This document shows positions 10,328 to 21,660 of a stretch of 64,000 bases of DNA, piece by piece. The DNA lies in the NCBI GenBank assembly GCA_013368315.1, contig JAACJM010000155.1, positions 62,001-126,000 on the forward strand, given 5' to 3'. A model generated the notes under the pieces. That model made no database searches. It saw only the letters and a list, made by a program, of their open reading frames with translations, and had not been told where the DNA came from. Position 1 is the stretch's first letter. Each line of letters starts with the position of its first letter. Position numbers and translations under genes: made by a program. The DNA is from Tetrapyrgos nigripes. Its lineage: Eukaryota > Basidiomycota > Agaricomycetes > Agaricales > Campanellaceae.

Positions 10328-12849
10328 AAGTACTGGCACGACTCCATGATAACGACTTATACGCTAAACCGGAGAAATGCACTTTCGAAACCGACTCAGT
10401 AGAATTCCTCGGCCTCATCGTATCACATAATACATTGGCGATGGATCCAGTCAAGGTCGAAGGCGTAACTAAATGGCCAGTCCCACGGAACGTCAAGGAC
10501 GTACAGTCATTCCTCGGCTTCAGGAACTTTTATCGTCGTTTCATACGAGATTTCTCAAAAATCGCACGACCACTGTTCGATCTCACGAAAAAGGAACATC
10601 CATGGGAATGGTCCGAGGAAGCTCAAAGGGCCTTCCAGGCACTCAAAGATATGTTCACGACTTCACCAGTTCTTCTCATGCCTGATCATTCTAAACCGTA
10701 CCGAGTAGAAGTTGACGCGTCAGATTACGCCACAGGAGGTATCCTGCAACAACAAGGATCGGATGGCAAATGGCATCCAGTAGCCTACCTGTCAAAAGCG
10801 TTATCCGAAACCGAACGGAATTACGACATCCATGACAAAGAACTGCTAGCAATCATACGTGGACTTGAAGCCTGGCGGCACTACCTGGAAGGAGGGCCGC
10901 ACACCATCGAAATCTTGACCGATCACGACAACCTTAGATACTTCACCACGGCTCAAAAACTCAGCCGACGGCAAGCAAGGATGGCCTTGTTCCTGACCAG
11001 ATTCGACTTTACGCTCACCCATAAACCTGGAAATCTGAATCGAAGTGACCCACTTTCTCGGAGATCAGACCATAAAGAGGGGGTCGAAAACGACAACAAG
11101 GATAGGGTCTTGCTTGACCCTAGATTCTTCAGAATTCGAGCGACACGACCAGGAACGGTAACCGCAATAGGAGATGCGGAGTTGAAAAGGCGGATTAAGG
11201 AATGTCCAGATAAGGATGCTGAAGTCGTGAGTGCGTTACAAACCATCTTTGACAATGGACCACGCGCTTTGGCAAAGAATTTACAGGAATGGAACTACGA
11301 AGACGGAATTATCTTGTTCCGAGGAAAGATCTACATCCCAAACGATCAACAACTCAGACGAGACATCGTTAAAATGCATCACGACAGCCTTACTGCAGGT
11401 CACCCGGGACGATTCAAAACATACGAACTCGTCAGTAGAGAATTCTGGTGGCCCGGTATGTCAGTATTCGTTCGCAGCTACGTTGAAGGATGCGCTACCT
11501 GCCAGTTAACCAAGGCAAACAACCACCCTGCACATGTACCCTTAATCCCGAACGAAATACCGGAACGGCCCTTTGGTACCATTACAACTGACTTCATCAC
11601 GGACCTGCCAGAATGTGACGGCTTCAATGCAATTCACGTCACGGTTGACCGTTCAACAAAAACAGTTGTAATTTCCCCATGCAGAAAGGAAATTGATAGC
11701 AACGGAACAATCGACCTATTGTTCGACAACACTTGGCGGCGGTATGGCTTATGGGATAAAATGATATCTGACCGCGGACCTCAATTCGCAAGCCAAGTGA
11801 TGAAAGGCATTTACGCTAAGTTAGGTATCACTTCGGCACTCAGTACAGCTTATCATCCGCAGACAGACGGCGAAACAGAGAGGTTCAATCAAGAATTGGA
11901 ACAATACCTTCGAACCTTCTGTAACTATCGTCAAGACGATTGGGTCAAATACCTACTGTACACCGAATTCTGCCATAATACCCGGGTTCACTCAGCAACT
12001 GGGAAATCGCCGTTTGAATTACTCCATGGATTTTTGCCCCGACTATTCCCTTCCATCAATCCAACTTCACACGTACCAAAAGTCGAAGAACGCCTCCAGA
12101 ACTTGGATGCAGTTCGAGAAGAACTAAAAGCAAGTCTGGCGACGGCGGCTGAACTGATGAAAGAGCAAAACAAGGACTACAAGAACGAAGGGGTGAAGTT
12201 TAAGGTTGGGGATAAAGTTTTGCTGGACAGGAAGAATCTGAAAACGACGAGACCGAAAGCTAAGTTGGCAAATCGTCGTCACGGACCATTCAAAATCACT
12301 GACGTTATCAGTGAAGTCAATTATCGACTCAAATTACCGAATGGCTGGCGCATTCACCCAGTGTTCCACACCTCACTCCTATCGCTGTACAAAGAGACCG
12401 AAGCCCACGGAGTGAACTACCCGGGAGAACCTGCTGAGCTACTACCCGAAGACAACGAATACGATGTGGAAGCAATTCTAGATTCAAAACCAACGAGAAA
12501 CCGACGGGGAGTACAATACCTTGTCAAATGGTTGGATTATGCTGACTCGGAGAATTCATGGGAACCAGCGTCAGGATTGACGAAGGTGAAGGAGATGATT
12601 GAGACCTTTCATCAACAACATCCAGATGCATATCGACCCAAGAACCTGATACGCCCGGGAACAACGGTGCGTTCACTAGGAATCGCCATGGAAGACATAT
12701 GGCGAAGTACCCGTGTGCTTCAAGCAAAAGCACAACTCCGAGGAGAAACACTGTTACGAACCGTGGGTATCCTATGCCCACCTTCACACCCCACTCGGCA
12801 ATCGAACTCAGATTTCTGTCATCACTCATCGATCGCATTCCCTCGTTAG
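10328..12849 (+). pseudogene. pol: Chromovirus Pol, 3' part: RNase H, integrase, chromodomain (split)
   Basis: Resumes RT just after the Copia insertion (LHDNDLYAKPEKC). RNase H has the first catalytic Asp in VEVDASDYATGG, then YDIHDKELLAI and LTDHDNL. The integrase zinc region H-x5-H...C-x2-C (GCATCQLTK) is followed by the DDE core: TTDFITDLP, SDRGPQFAS and a Glu in DGETERFNQE. A chromodomain lies at about nt 12456-12620 (EYDVEAILDS...YLVKWLDYADSENSWEP), which defines chromoviruses and is thought to steer integration to marked chromatin. The frame ends at TAG 12847-12849. It is intact in itself but cut off from its 5' half by Copia-1. Confidence 0.92.
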
Positions 12850-12925
12850 CGGCGTTTACTGTCAAAACCATCTTCGGGGATAACTCGACCGTCCATTCAA
12901 AATTCCCTCCACACAGACAAGCAAG

Positions 12926-12933
12926 TATAAAAG
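12926..12933 (+). promoter_or_regulatory. TATA-like box ahead of the accessory ORF
   Basis: TATAAAAG lies about 95 nt before the ATG at 13022, followed by a C/T-rich stretch and a good start context (CATAGCCATGTC). This resembles an ordinary fungal promoter placed inside the retrotransposon. Confidence 0.45.
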
Positions 12934-13021
12934 ACCCCTCTCCACAATGAAGAAGGACAGAACTCAACCACATCCTACCAGTTTCACCCTACTCCCCTCA
13001 TACTACACCTTCATCATAGCC

Positions 13022-13471
13022 ATGTCAGCCACTTCCTCCACCAACACCAACGTGAACGACGCGCTCCCAACTAATAGGGGACGTTGCACCTATGGAACCC
13101 GTTCCAGACGTCGATGCCGAATGGCGAAACAGCACGCAGGACCTCACAACAGATGTCAACGCTGCACGTGGGGAGGAGAGGATGGACCAGGACGGTGCAG
13201 ATTGGGCAGAGGACATAAAGCCCGTTGTGTGGTACAATGGACGTCGCTACGTGCGGAACATAGAGGAAATCTAGGATGGGGAGACGCCAGCATATGGGGG
13301 GCAGACAACGTTGTACAATGGAACATGGACGACAATGGAGGAGGATGGGGAACGGCTACCAACACAACGGAGTGGGGGAACTTAGACTGGAACGACCCTA
13401 GACGGGAGATTGGAAACTACACCATAGATTGGGACAAATATTGGCCGAGCCAAGGGGATGTAGACAGATGA
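13022..13471 (+). CDS. Chromovirus accessory protein with tandem zinc-like modules and WG repeats
   Basis: 149 aa if started at ATG 13022; an in-frame ATG at 12947 would add 25 hydrophobic residues. I recognise no family. Two tandem Cys/His modules stand out, C-x9-C-x5-H-x3-H and C-x10-C-x5-H-x3-C, in a very basic stretch. After them comes an acidic, Trp-rich tail with repeated WG dipeptides (GWG, IWG, GGWG, EWG). The ORF sits after pol and before the purine tract and 3' LTR, with its own TATA-like box, where some retroelements keep env or regulatory genes. No signal peptide or membrane segment is evident from the second start, so an envelope role is unlikely. Nucleic-acid binding is the simplest guess. 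Confidence 0.55.
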   Translation: MSATSSTNTNVNDALPTNRGRCTYGTRSRRRCRMAKQHAGPHNRCQRCTWGGEDGPGRCRLGRGHKARCVVQWTSLRAEHRGNLGWGDASIWGADNVVQWNMDDNGGGWGTATNTTEWGNLDWNDPRREIGNYTIDWDKYWPSQGDVDR

Positions 13472-13547
13472 CTCCGCAAGCAATGGCGGAGCATTGGAAG
13501 ACTGGACTGTCAAGCTCCGGTGAAAGCTCATCCTAAAGAGGGGGTAA

Positions 13548-14063
13548 TGTCATGAATCGTCTCCTGCCTATTCATTTCCTTTCTATTCTTTTCCCTTTAC
13601 TACCTACTTCCCACTTTAACCCCATAAACATCAACCATTTCTCATCATCGTCTATAGTTACCATCTCTCTAGATCTATGACTCATATTCCTATCTCCTCC
13701 GATTCCTATCTCCATGGACATTCTCACTGTCAATCACTCCGTATGATCCAGTACCTTCATCTATCCATATTTGAATCATTATTCTCTCGCCCTTGACATT
13801 TCCACATGATACCGTCTATTATTAACTTACTCTTTCCCATCTGTTCATATTTTACTTATATACCTGTGATCTTTGTAACCTATTCCTTAGTTCGTTCACT
13901 TCGTCTCCGCTCCGTACTTTTACTACGCAGTGTAGAGCCTAGTCAGCTTACTTTCTCTCCATTCCCCTATCTCTCTACTTTTTGCAACAATCTATTCTCT
14001 TGTAACCGACTTTCTCGCATTGAGTGACTTGGGTGGTTATTGAGTGTATCGACGACCTTGACA
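13548..14063 (+). repeat. Chromovirus 3' LTR
   Basis: 516 bp, partner of 1229-1744. Several differences between the pair are C-to-T changes at CG dinucleotides. Confidence 0.93.
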
Positions 14064-16045
14064 GATGCTGACAACCCTCCTCCACCATCACATTCCAATT
14101 CTCCTGACTTACAACTGTATTTATTACAGTCTCGACATGGCATCACAATAGAGGAGGTTGATGAAGATGATGATGAAGATGAAGGTTCAGATACTGAACA
14201 CGACAGGCTTTTGGATGAGCAGCATGGGGTGGAATGGGCTGCAGAGGTTGGTTGGGCTGATGATGAAGACATGGTTGGATTGACCTTTGAGGACTCGCTG
14301 GGAGAGGAAGTTGAGAAAATTCTCTCAGAATATGGTACGTGTTTGCTCTATCAAAATTATGTCAACCTTTTGTGCTAATCATCACCTATAGAGATGACCA
14401 ATGATGAGAAAGCACACCTTCGCCATTTTGCACTCAAAGTTGAAACACACATGACAGAAGACACCTTTGCCTCTCTCCCTCATGCCTTTCCTCACGACAA
14501 TGTTCTGTCATGGAAAGCCACTCGATCTGAAGCAGCTTCCCTTGCTCACTTCCAGCCCATTGCATACCATTGCTGCATCAACTCCTGCTGCTGCTTTGTT
14601 GGTCCTCATGCCAATGACACTGCATGTCCGTATTGTTCAGAACCCCATTATTATTCTGATGGAAAGTGCCCCTGAAAGCACTTTGTGTATATTCCATTAA
14701 TCCCTCGACTTGTCTCGTTCTTCCAAAGCCAGTCCATGATTGAGAAGCTCCACTATTGCTCCACCTTCAAGAGGTCAGAAATGCATATGACAGATGTCTT
14801 CAATGCAAAGTTGTATGACCATCTTTGTGAGAAACAGGTCACCATTGGCAATCAGGAACCTCCTCAGAAGTTCTTTCAGTTTCCTCAAGATATCGCATTG
14901 GGTCTGTCGACAGATGGTTTTGCACCTTGGTGTTATTGCAAAAAGACATGTTGGCCATTGCTGGTATACAACTACAATCTCCCTCCAAAAATCTGCTTTC
15001 ACAATGAGAATATCCTCTGTGTGGGCGTTATACCTGGACCCAAGAAGCCTAAAGATGCCAATTCATTTGCTTGGCCTCTTACTGAGGAGCTGCTCAAGCT
15101 TTCATGAGGTGTCTGCACCTTTGATGTGGTTGACCAGAAGCTGTTTGCATTACATGCATATCTCATCATTCTCTTCAGTGACATACCAGCCTGGTCAGCC
15201 ATAATGGCATACGTCCATGCCACATGTGCAACATCCGAGGTATACGCCCACCAGGAAGAAGAACAAACTACGTACCATTGGACCACAGCCACATCCCTCT
15301 GTTCGTGATAATCAACCCACACTCCAGAAAGCATTGATGTTCTCTGAGTCATCTTGTGAGCAATATCTTTTTATTTCTCAATATATAATATATACTCATA
15401 AGTTATGGTCTCTTACCATCCCAGTGTCCTTCTACCTCTGTCTCTGATTTGTTGCACAATAAAATCCTCATTCACTTTGTTACGCATTTCAAAGTTGGAA
15501 GGGATGTTGTACAACATTATTATAACCTGGAAAGCATCCAGCAATGGGCCAAGGTTAGACATTTGAGTGGAGGAGATGATATGAAGGCTTCTAGTCTGGA
15601 CAATGACAATGAAGACAAGTGGGATGTGACGTATATCAGAGTATGTCTTAGATTTTGGTGCAAAGTATATATATGTCCATCTGACAATGTTTTTATCTAG
15701 TACAATGTGCTGGTGGACCTCAACACCAATTACACTAATTGGTGTGAGGTTCTAGTGAAGCAGGCACTCTATGGACAACTTCAAAACATTTTTGTTGTCC
15801 CATTACTGGCCTCACCTGAGCTTGGGCTGGGCTCTCCTGAGACTTTTATTCTTGCAGGCATCCAGACATGTACAGACCTTCGCTACAGTAACAGAATGGA
15901 GATGCCATACTACAAGCTCTGGCTGTATGAAATTGTCGACATGACTTGTGTCCAATGTCTAATTGGATGTATTCCACTTGGCAATTGGGGTTGGGCCATC
16001 ATTGATAGGTCAGGAGTCATTCAGCGTTCTGTGTATGCTCCAAGG
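14064..16045 (+). pseudogene. Tnp2/Plavaka-type (CACTA-like) transposase, decayed
   Basis: Recognised by blocks typical of fungal Tnp2 transposases: the cysteine cluster and CPYC near 14580-14630, YIPLIPRLVSFF, GLSTDGFAPW, LLVYNYNLPP, GVIPGPKKPKD, a PCHMCNIRGIR block, and the C-terminal YILAxIQTC-type and IVDMTCVQCLIG blocks. An intron is likely at about 14335-14392 (GTACGT...CTATAG) and another at about 15641-15699. Damage: TGA at 14673-14675 inside the CP-KHFVYIP block, TGA at 15105-15107 after LLKLS, and a frameshift near 15205 before PCHMC. The N-terminus is replaced by the chromovirus LTR. Terminal CACTA repeats were not located. Confidence 0.72.
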
Positions 16046-16769
16046 TAAGTTTTCATTTGTGCAATTGTAGTTTTTTCCATAGCTCAAGTAAACTTTACAC
16101 AGCGAAAATTAAAACAGATAATGGTGCTAGACAGGGTATATACTGGCAAGGTACTACAGAGTGTATTTCCTATATCTAAAATCTATAGTCTAGATTTAGT
16201 GCCCAGTTCTCTGTGCAGCTAGTGAGGAAGGCATGACTGCTTCCTGATGCCATTTTGAAGTGACTTCATTGTAATTAACAGTTGACTGAATCACCCCACC
16301 AATTGCAAAATGAAGGGTGATTGACACTTATCTATATCACTCATAAATGGGGTGAAAACTACCAGCCATGTTTTCTACAGTTTTGACATGGTGAGGATCA
16401 CCCTAAAACCAAGTGCTTTCGGATCACCCTCTGCACAGGGGCAAAAGTACTCATGGCTAAGATCACTCACGTTTTGCTCAATTGAAGGGTGAAGTGTCAA
16501 ATTAACCCAATGGGTGGGTTATCTTCACCTGGTATGGGGTGCACAGTGTACATGAAAAATGTAGGTAGAGAAACAAGTTTGTGAAGAAGGTTCCAAAGGA
16601 AGCCAATGAAAGTCATTTCAAAAATAAACTCAGTGTCTCTTCAAGGGAAAGCACCTGGGTGATGAGAGAGAGGGTCATCATCACCCGAATGTATGGAGAT
16701 GTGATAAATACTTGGCATCTCTGGGCACACGATAGATACTCAGTGTCCTGATCTTCCTGAACGAGAGCG
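16046..16769. other. Non-coding stretch after the transposase
   Basis: No gene seen. Probably the 3' subterminal DNA of the Tnp2 element, with several copies of a GGGTGA / TCACCC motif between 16300 and 16520. The first copy of a 130-bp-period repeat starts at 16661. Confidence 0.4.
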
Positions 16770-16850
16770 TTCAAGAGAGGGAGCATGGATGATGAGAGAG
16801 AGAATCATCATCACCCAAAGGCATGGAGACATGATAAATACTTGGCATCT
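16661..16850. repeat. Tandem repeat, period 130 bp
   Basis: About 60 bp at 16661-16720 recurs at 16791-16850 with few changes (GATGAGAGAGAG ... ATAAATACTTGGCATCTC), so the intervening segment was probably duplicated in tandem. Confidence 0.6.
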
Positions 16851-16974
16851 CCAGTGTAAGACCAAGGGCATGGCAAATATTCAATGTCCCAGCAAAGAAA
16901 GGTATGAAATGTGGAAGGAAGAAAGGAAAGGGAGAAAGGGAGAAAGGAAAAAGAAGAATGAGAGGAAAAACACT

Positions 16975-17245
16975 CACCAATTCAGCCACTGTCATGGCAG
17001 TATCAAACTTTGTAGGAAAATCATCTTTATCAATGAAGTAATTGATGGAGGCATGCTCAGGGACTGTTCTTGAAAGATTATGGCAAACCCTGTACTTGAT
17101 GAGGTCAGGTCCTTGGAGAGAAGAGGTGATGATGAGAGGAGACACAATCAAGGTCCCTGAAGAATGGTCTCTGCATCTTCTTGTGTGTAGGGGCCTGCAA
17201 AACAACCATTGTTCTTCTTGCCCTGAATGTATTCTCTGACTACCC
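16975..17245 (-). pseudogene. Reverse-transcriptase-like fragment (decayed retroelement)
   Basis: On the minus strand the segment reads as an RT N-terminal region: a SPLIIT block, KYRVCHNLSRTVP (compare the usual RxIxDLS element), then ASINYFIDKDDFPTKFDTAM. It ends at a possible intron donor (GTGAGT). Several frames must be combined. The order gag-like ORF (17420-18723) then RT resembles DIRS-like or related basidiomycete retroelements, but no tyrosine recombinase is visible, so the class is uncertain. Confidence 0.4.
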
Positions 17246-17419
17246 TGGGTCCTTCACCCTTACACATGATGACTGTCTCAGGGATGGGTGGAAGTTGACC
17301 AATGGGAAAACCTTCTCATAAATTACAAGGAAAGGGAAGTCATCATTGAGGGAGAAACAGTTCAGTTCATTCTCAAATGTGTCAGCATCGTAAGGAGTGA
17401 CTATTCTTTTGTAGATAGC

Positions 17420-18723
17420 AACATGAATAGGGTTAGCAGAAGGTGGGCAAGGTCAGGGATGTATGAAAGAATAGAGATTTGCATAGGGGAAGGAGAAAGA
17501 AAAATATCCACAATCTCCATAGGCGACATGCTTTCAGTCATGTCAAGGGCAGTAGTGGGAGGTAGTTCAGCTCCTGGAAGAGCTGGGCCTGGAGTGACAG
17601 GTCCAGGAGAAAGTGTGATGGTCTGATTTTCCACAGAAGGAACAGACATGTTCCTTATCACAGCTCTTGCAAGCTTGCTGGTACTTGCCTCTACCTCCTC
17701 AACAGATGCAAACAAATTTTGAGGTTTTGGGGTTCTGGATCTCCTGCCCAATGAGCTTGCCCCATAGTGATGGTCTATCCCAAGGGTGGTTGGCGAGTTT
17801 GTACCCCTATTCCACACATGTGAGGCAAGAAGCAGGGCCCTTCCTGTCACTCTTGGGAAAGGGCCAGAAATGCCCTTCAGTAGAGGAACCACCACTATTT
17901 CTATCTGCCCCATATGGGTGACCAGAACGAGAACCAGAAGTGCCATGTCCAGATGTCGACAAAGTCCTGAATCTAGAATCCATGCAGAAATCCATACAGC
18001 ACTTTTGCATCTTGTTCATGTAGGTGGTTGCATCAAATTTGAAACCTTGTGTATGCTGTTCCTCACATAATCTCTTCTCAATTGGCTTCCAGTAGGTGTA
18101 CAGCTCAACGTAGTCAGAATTTTTGAAAAAGGCAGGGTGGTAGTAAATGAACTTGGAATGTTTCCCATTGGCCTTGTCAGTGTCCCACTCCACAAAAAAC
18201 CTGATAAAGTTCTCAATGGCATCAAGGAATTCAACATAAGAGTCACATCCATCAAAGTCAGAGTCCTCAATACCAAGAGCCTTAGCTATAGTCACCATAT
18301 CCCAGATCTTGAACTTTTCAGGTTTGGACTTGTTATCGTCATCCATGTTGAGGTAAGTCTGTTTGAAGGGAATGCTGACAGCCATGGAGTGTAGGATGTG
18401 CAGGTTCTTCTTCTTGAAGATACCAAGGGGAATGGGGTTGAAATTCACAGCAATGAATAACTCCTTCAGGAACTTGATGTCTGTAAATGTATCCATCTCC
18501 CTAGAAACCTCCTCAAGTCCCTTCTCAGTGCATTTTCTGCTTTCCTCATCTTCACTACCCAGGTAAACCAATGATCAGGCATGTTGTTCTTAACCTGATC
18601 AAATAGCTCTGGGTTATCCTTGATGGTAACCAGCTCTTCTTCATTGAAGGACCAGAGTGATGCTGTGTCTGACTGCACTTCTCCTTCCTCTAATGCAGCT
18701 CCCGCCTCTGTTTTTGTCATCAA
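17420..18723 (-). pseudogene. Gag-like hypothetical protein of a decayed retroelement
   Basis: On the minus strand an acidic N-terminus (from ATG 18723) reads PELFDQVKNNMPDHW...ALRRDLRRFLGRW. It continues after a frameshift near 18565 as the 18571-17807 frame: FLKELFIAVNFNPIPLGI, KIWDMVTIAKALGI, FFVEWDTDKANGKHSKFIYY and an ending SCLTCVE. A TAG interrupts the cysteine motif and the rest is out of frame. I recall this layout as a family common in mushroom genomes next to retroelement genes, but cannot name a domain. The C-terminal Cys/His region may be a nucleic-acid-binding knuckle. Confidence 0.45.
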
Positions 18724-21189
18724 TACATTTATTGAGCTTTAGGCATTGTTCTGTGGTAAGCTTTGCTACTGTGGTGATGGCAGCCAGCTTGTGTGTTTTT
18801 CATCATTCCTCAGGGAAGCTCAGGGCCCTAAGCGAGGTATTACATGGGATAGTGTGAGGACTGCATGTAGTCGACATGGGAGTTGATGATTGGTGGAACA
18901 GAGAGTTGATCAGAGGAACAAATCCCATCTGCAAAAACTGTAGCAGATAAAACAAATTCTGTCTGCTATACACCAAAATATATTCAGGTGTAAGGAAGGA
19001 TGTGGAAAGGAATATATTTGGAAGGAGGAAAGTGCTTGAAAAACTTCTACAGACTTGTAGGGAGCATTGTGGACTGTTGAGGAGAAGATGTGATGAGTAA
19101 TGTGCCAGTACAATTTGTGTCAAAACTAGCTTATCCTAAAATAAGCCCTTGTATCTCAGGCTTATCACAGAAGCATGAAATCAACCTGCTCACCTACTCT
19201 CTCTCAGCCAGACCCTAACTTTGTTAGGGTCTGTGTGCATCCTGGGGGTCTGCAGCTTGTGCTAGGTAGCTTACATAAATATGGTCATGTGCACAGCAAA
19301 GTCCCTTGGTTTGATGTGTTTCTGAGAGTGAAAGATCATTGTTTTTGCTGCAGATGTACCATAGGTCTACCTACTTCATCCTTCTGGTGTTACATGCAAA
19401 AAAAGTGCACAGAAGTTGTGAAAGTAATTGTCATTCGTTTGGCCTTTTGTGTGTGGCTGTGCACTGTGAGACGCATCTGCCTCAACCTCTGCTTGTCAAA
19501 ATTTGGAGCTCAACCACTTTGTATGGCATAAAAATTTGATATTTGTCTGTAAAATGATGTCCCTACATGGCTCCAGCATTTTTTATGTCCATGAATGCTT
19601 GAGGTATAATAGCAAAGAGGATTTTGTTGAATTCAATGTCTGCTAATGTTATGTAATCTCGAAGCACAACCCGTGGAGGTTGTGCTTGCTCTCAGATTCT
19701 AGCAGTGCATTTCATGTACCAGTCCCCAACTCCATTTTGAAGCAGTGTCTCATTTCCCTTTCGTTTTTTAAACCCCCCTCGCTAGGACCGGCTGATTGAT
19801 CAGTGGGACATGTCCCTTTTCTCTCTTCAGTCGGAGTCAGGGATTCATCTCCCTAGTGTAGTTGATAGTTACACCTGTACATAGAAGTCAAAGGTGATCA
19901 TAGGGTAGGACAGGATCTATAACAGATGTAGAGGCTGCCAGCTCATCCTTTACCTGCCCTATGGTCCCAGGAATGCTACTAAGCATGTGCCTCCCAGAAA
20001 CCAGTGTTCCACATGGGGACCATGCTGCATATAATAAACTCCTCCAGACCTCCTCCTCCTCCTTCTCCAAGGCCTAGGGTTGGTGCAAGATAAAGTACCT
20101 TTCAGGACAGTCAAAAGAGACCACAAGATTAGGGCATAGAATAAACATACAATTATCTGTTTGCCCATCACACAAAGTGATTGCATCCTGTCTTTTGAGA
20201 TGTTATTCATACATAGTATACTATAGGTGGACAGACAAACAGCTGATGCCCAGACTCTCAACTTGCCTAACACATGTCCTGCCTCAAATTCCAACTACAC
20301 TGACAGGGGATGGATAAATATATGCCATCTATAACAAATTTAAGTGAGATAGCTCAACTGAAGACAAAACCAAAGAAATACTCACTGAAGGATGATGGAG
20401 ACTGATAAACTATGTGTTACCAATGTCATGAGCTTGTAGAATATGATACTGCCTGAGAAAACCTAAAGAAAAACTCACCACAATCTAATCGCAGCAAGCC
20501 TAGCCTGTCTGAGCTGTCTGAGCTGAAAATACGCAAAAGAGAACAATGACATGAGATCAAGAGGCGGATACCAAGCAGTGATACAAAGTTGCTGAAAGTG
20601 GTCTGAAGTGCAAAGGGCAAGGTAAGAAAGCAGGCAAACCAGAGCAAGAGTGTCTTCAGTATACGCATGTCTGGTCAATAACGAAACTGAGACTAGGGTT
20701 GTATGCACTTCTGGGTGGGTGTATGCACTTGGTTTCAGGATGGCGAAGGCTTAGATGCTGAAGTGGTAGAGGAGTGAGAGCAGTTTCTCAACAGTGCGGG
20801 AGGCACAGGTTCCAAGTGTTGTCTCCTTCTGTTGCTGGTAATAGGTGGTTTTTGTAATTAAGTGCTAGGAACTACACCCAAACACAAAACCATATACAAA
20901 TGTAAATGAGACAAGTGTTCCGAGTAGTCAGAGTACTCAAACTCCCAGTTTACTTGTACTATAAGTACTTTTGATTGGGGTTTTTCAATGAAGTTAGTGC
21001 TTAGCACATGACACAATAAACACAAGTTTAACACCAAGGGGATCAATGAGTCCCAAATCAAACACTTGTAGGCCACAGTTGCCTTAAAATCAACACTTAA
21101 TAGACCAAAAGGTCAACACAAAGATCACAGTTATAACCACAAAATGTTCAATTTAAACTCTATTATCTCCAACACAATGTTTATACTTG
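18724..21189. other. Gene-poor stretch
   Basis: Only short open frames without recognisable content. Contains a small hairpin (about 19660-19690, arms AAGCACAAC / GTTGTGCTT) and one copy of a dispersed 94-bp repeat at 19767-19860. Confidence 0.5.
19767..19860. repeat. Dispersed repeat, copy 1
   Basis: About 94 bp similar to 23873-23966 in the same orientation, starting TTTAAACCCCCCT and including TTCAGTCGGAGTC. Possibly the end of a DNA transposon; its class is unknown. Confidence 0.6.
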
Positions 21190-21660
21190 TAGAGAGTGCA
21201 GTTAAGTTTGTTTAGAAGCTTTAGTCTGTATTTCACGTCCTCTACTATTGCTAGCGAGATCTGATACTCTACAGTATGTGGCTTGGGTAGCTACCCGTAA
21301 TATCTGGTCCTTTTATACTACTCGCAGCTACAACTATACAGTTACTTATTTCTTTTTAATGTCCGCTAAAAGGTACATAGAGAAAATACAAAACAAATCG
21401 AAAAGTCTGCTAGTGAGTTCTACCTATTTCCTCGTAAGTAAAGACTTGCTTATTAGGGTATACAGAAACTGTTCAATATTATCTAAATATTCATAGGAAC
21501 TTTCTTCAGTCCTCTTTGTAAGCCATCTGGTGTTTTCATGTACCGTCCTGGTTAGCAAGCATCACATCTCTGACTCAGAATGCTCCACTTATGACTGCTA
21601 GGTCCCTTATATGCGTCCTTACTCTAGGGGCGTAGGGTTTTCTCATAGTTTCTTCATTCC
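21190..21660 (+). repeat. Unclassified dispersed repeat, plus orientation
   Basis: Similar over about 450 bp to the reverse complement of 46560-47010; shared words include CAGCTACAACTATACAGTTAC and TAAGTAAAGACTT. No coding capacity seen. Confidence 0.65.

Larger units (their letters stand above)
1229..14063 (+). mobile_element. Chromovirus (Ty3/Gypsy LTR retrotransposon) interrupted by a Copia element
   Basis: Two 516-bp direct repeats (1229-1744, 13548-14063) start TGTCATGAATCG and end CTTGACA. Between them lie gag, protease, RT, RNase H, integrase and chromodomain in Ty3/Gypsy order, plus an accessory ORF. A purine tract (AAAGAGGGGG, about 13535-13544) precedes the 3' LTR, as expected for plus-strand priming. 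The LTRs differ at about 18 positions by eye (about 96-97% identity), so it is not a very recent insertion. Flanking 5-mers (GACTT left, GATGC right) do not match. A Copia element sits in the RT domain, so this copy cannot make an intact Pol. Confidence 0.93.

Noticed and set aside
12947..13021. Envelope-like gene with a hydrophobic leader in the chromovirus accessory ORF.
   Set aside because: The hydrophobic part lies before the better start codon (13022) and in the likely 5' untranslated leader; there is no further membrane segment.
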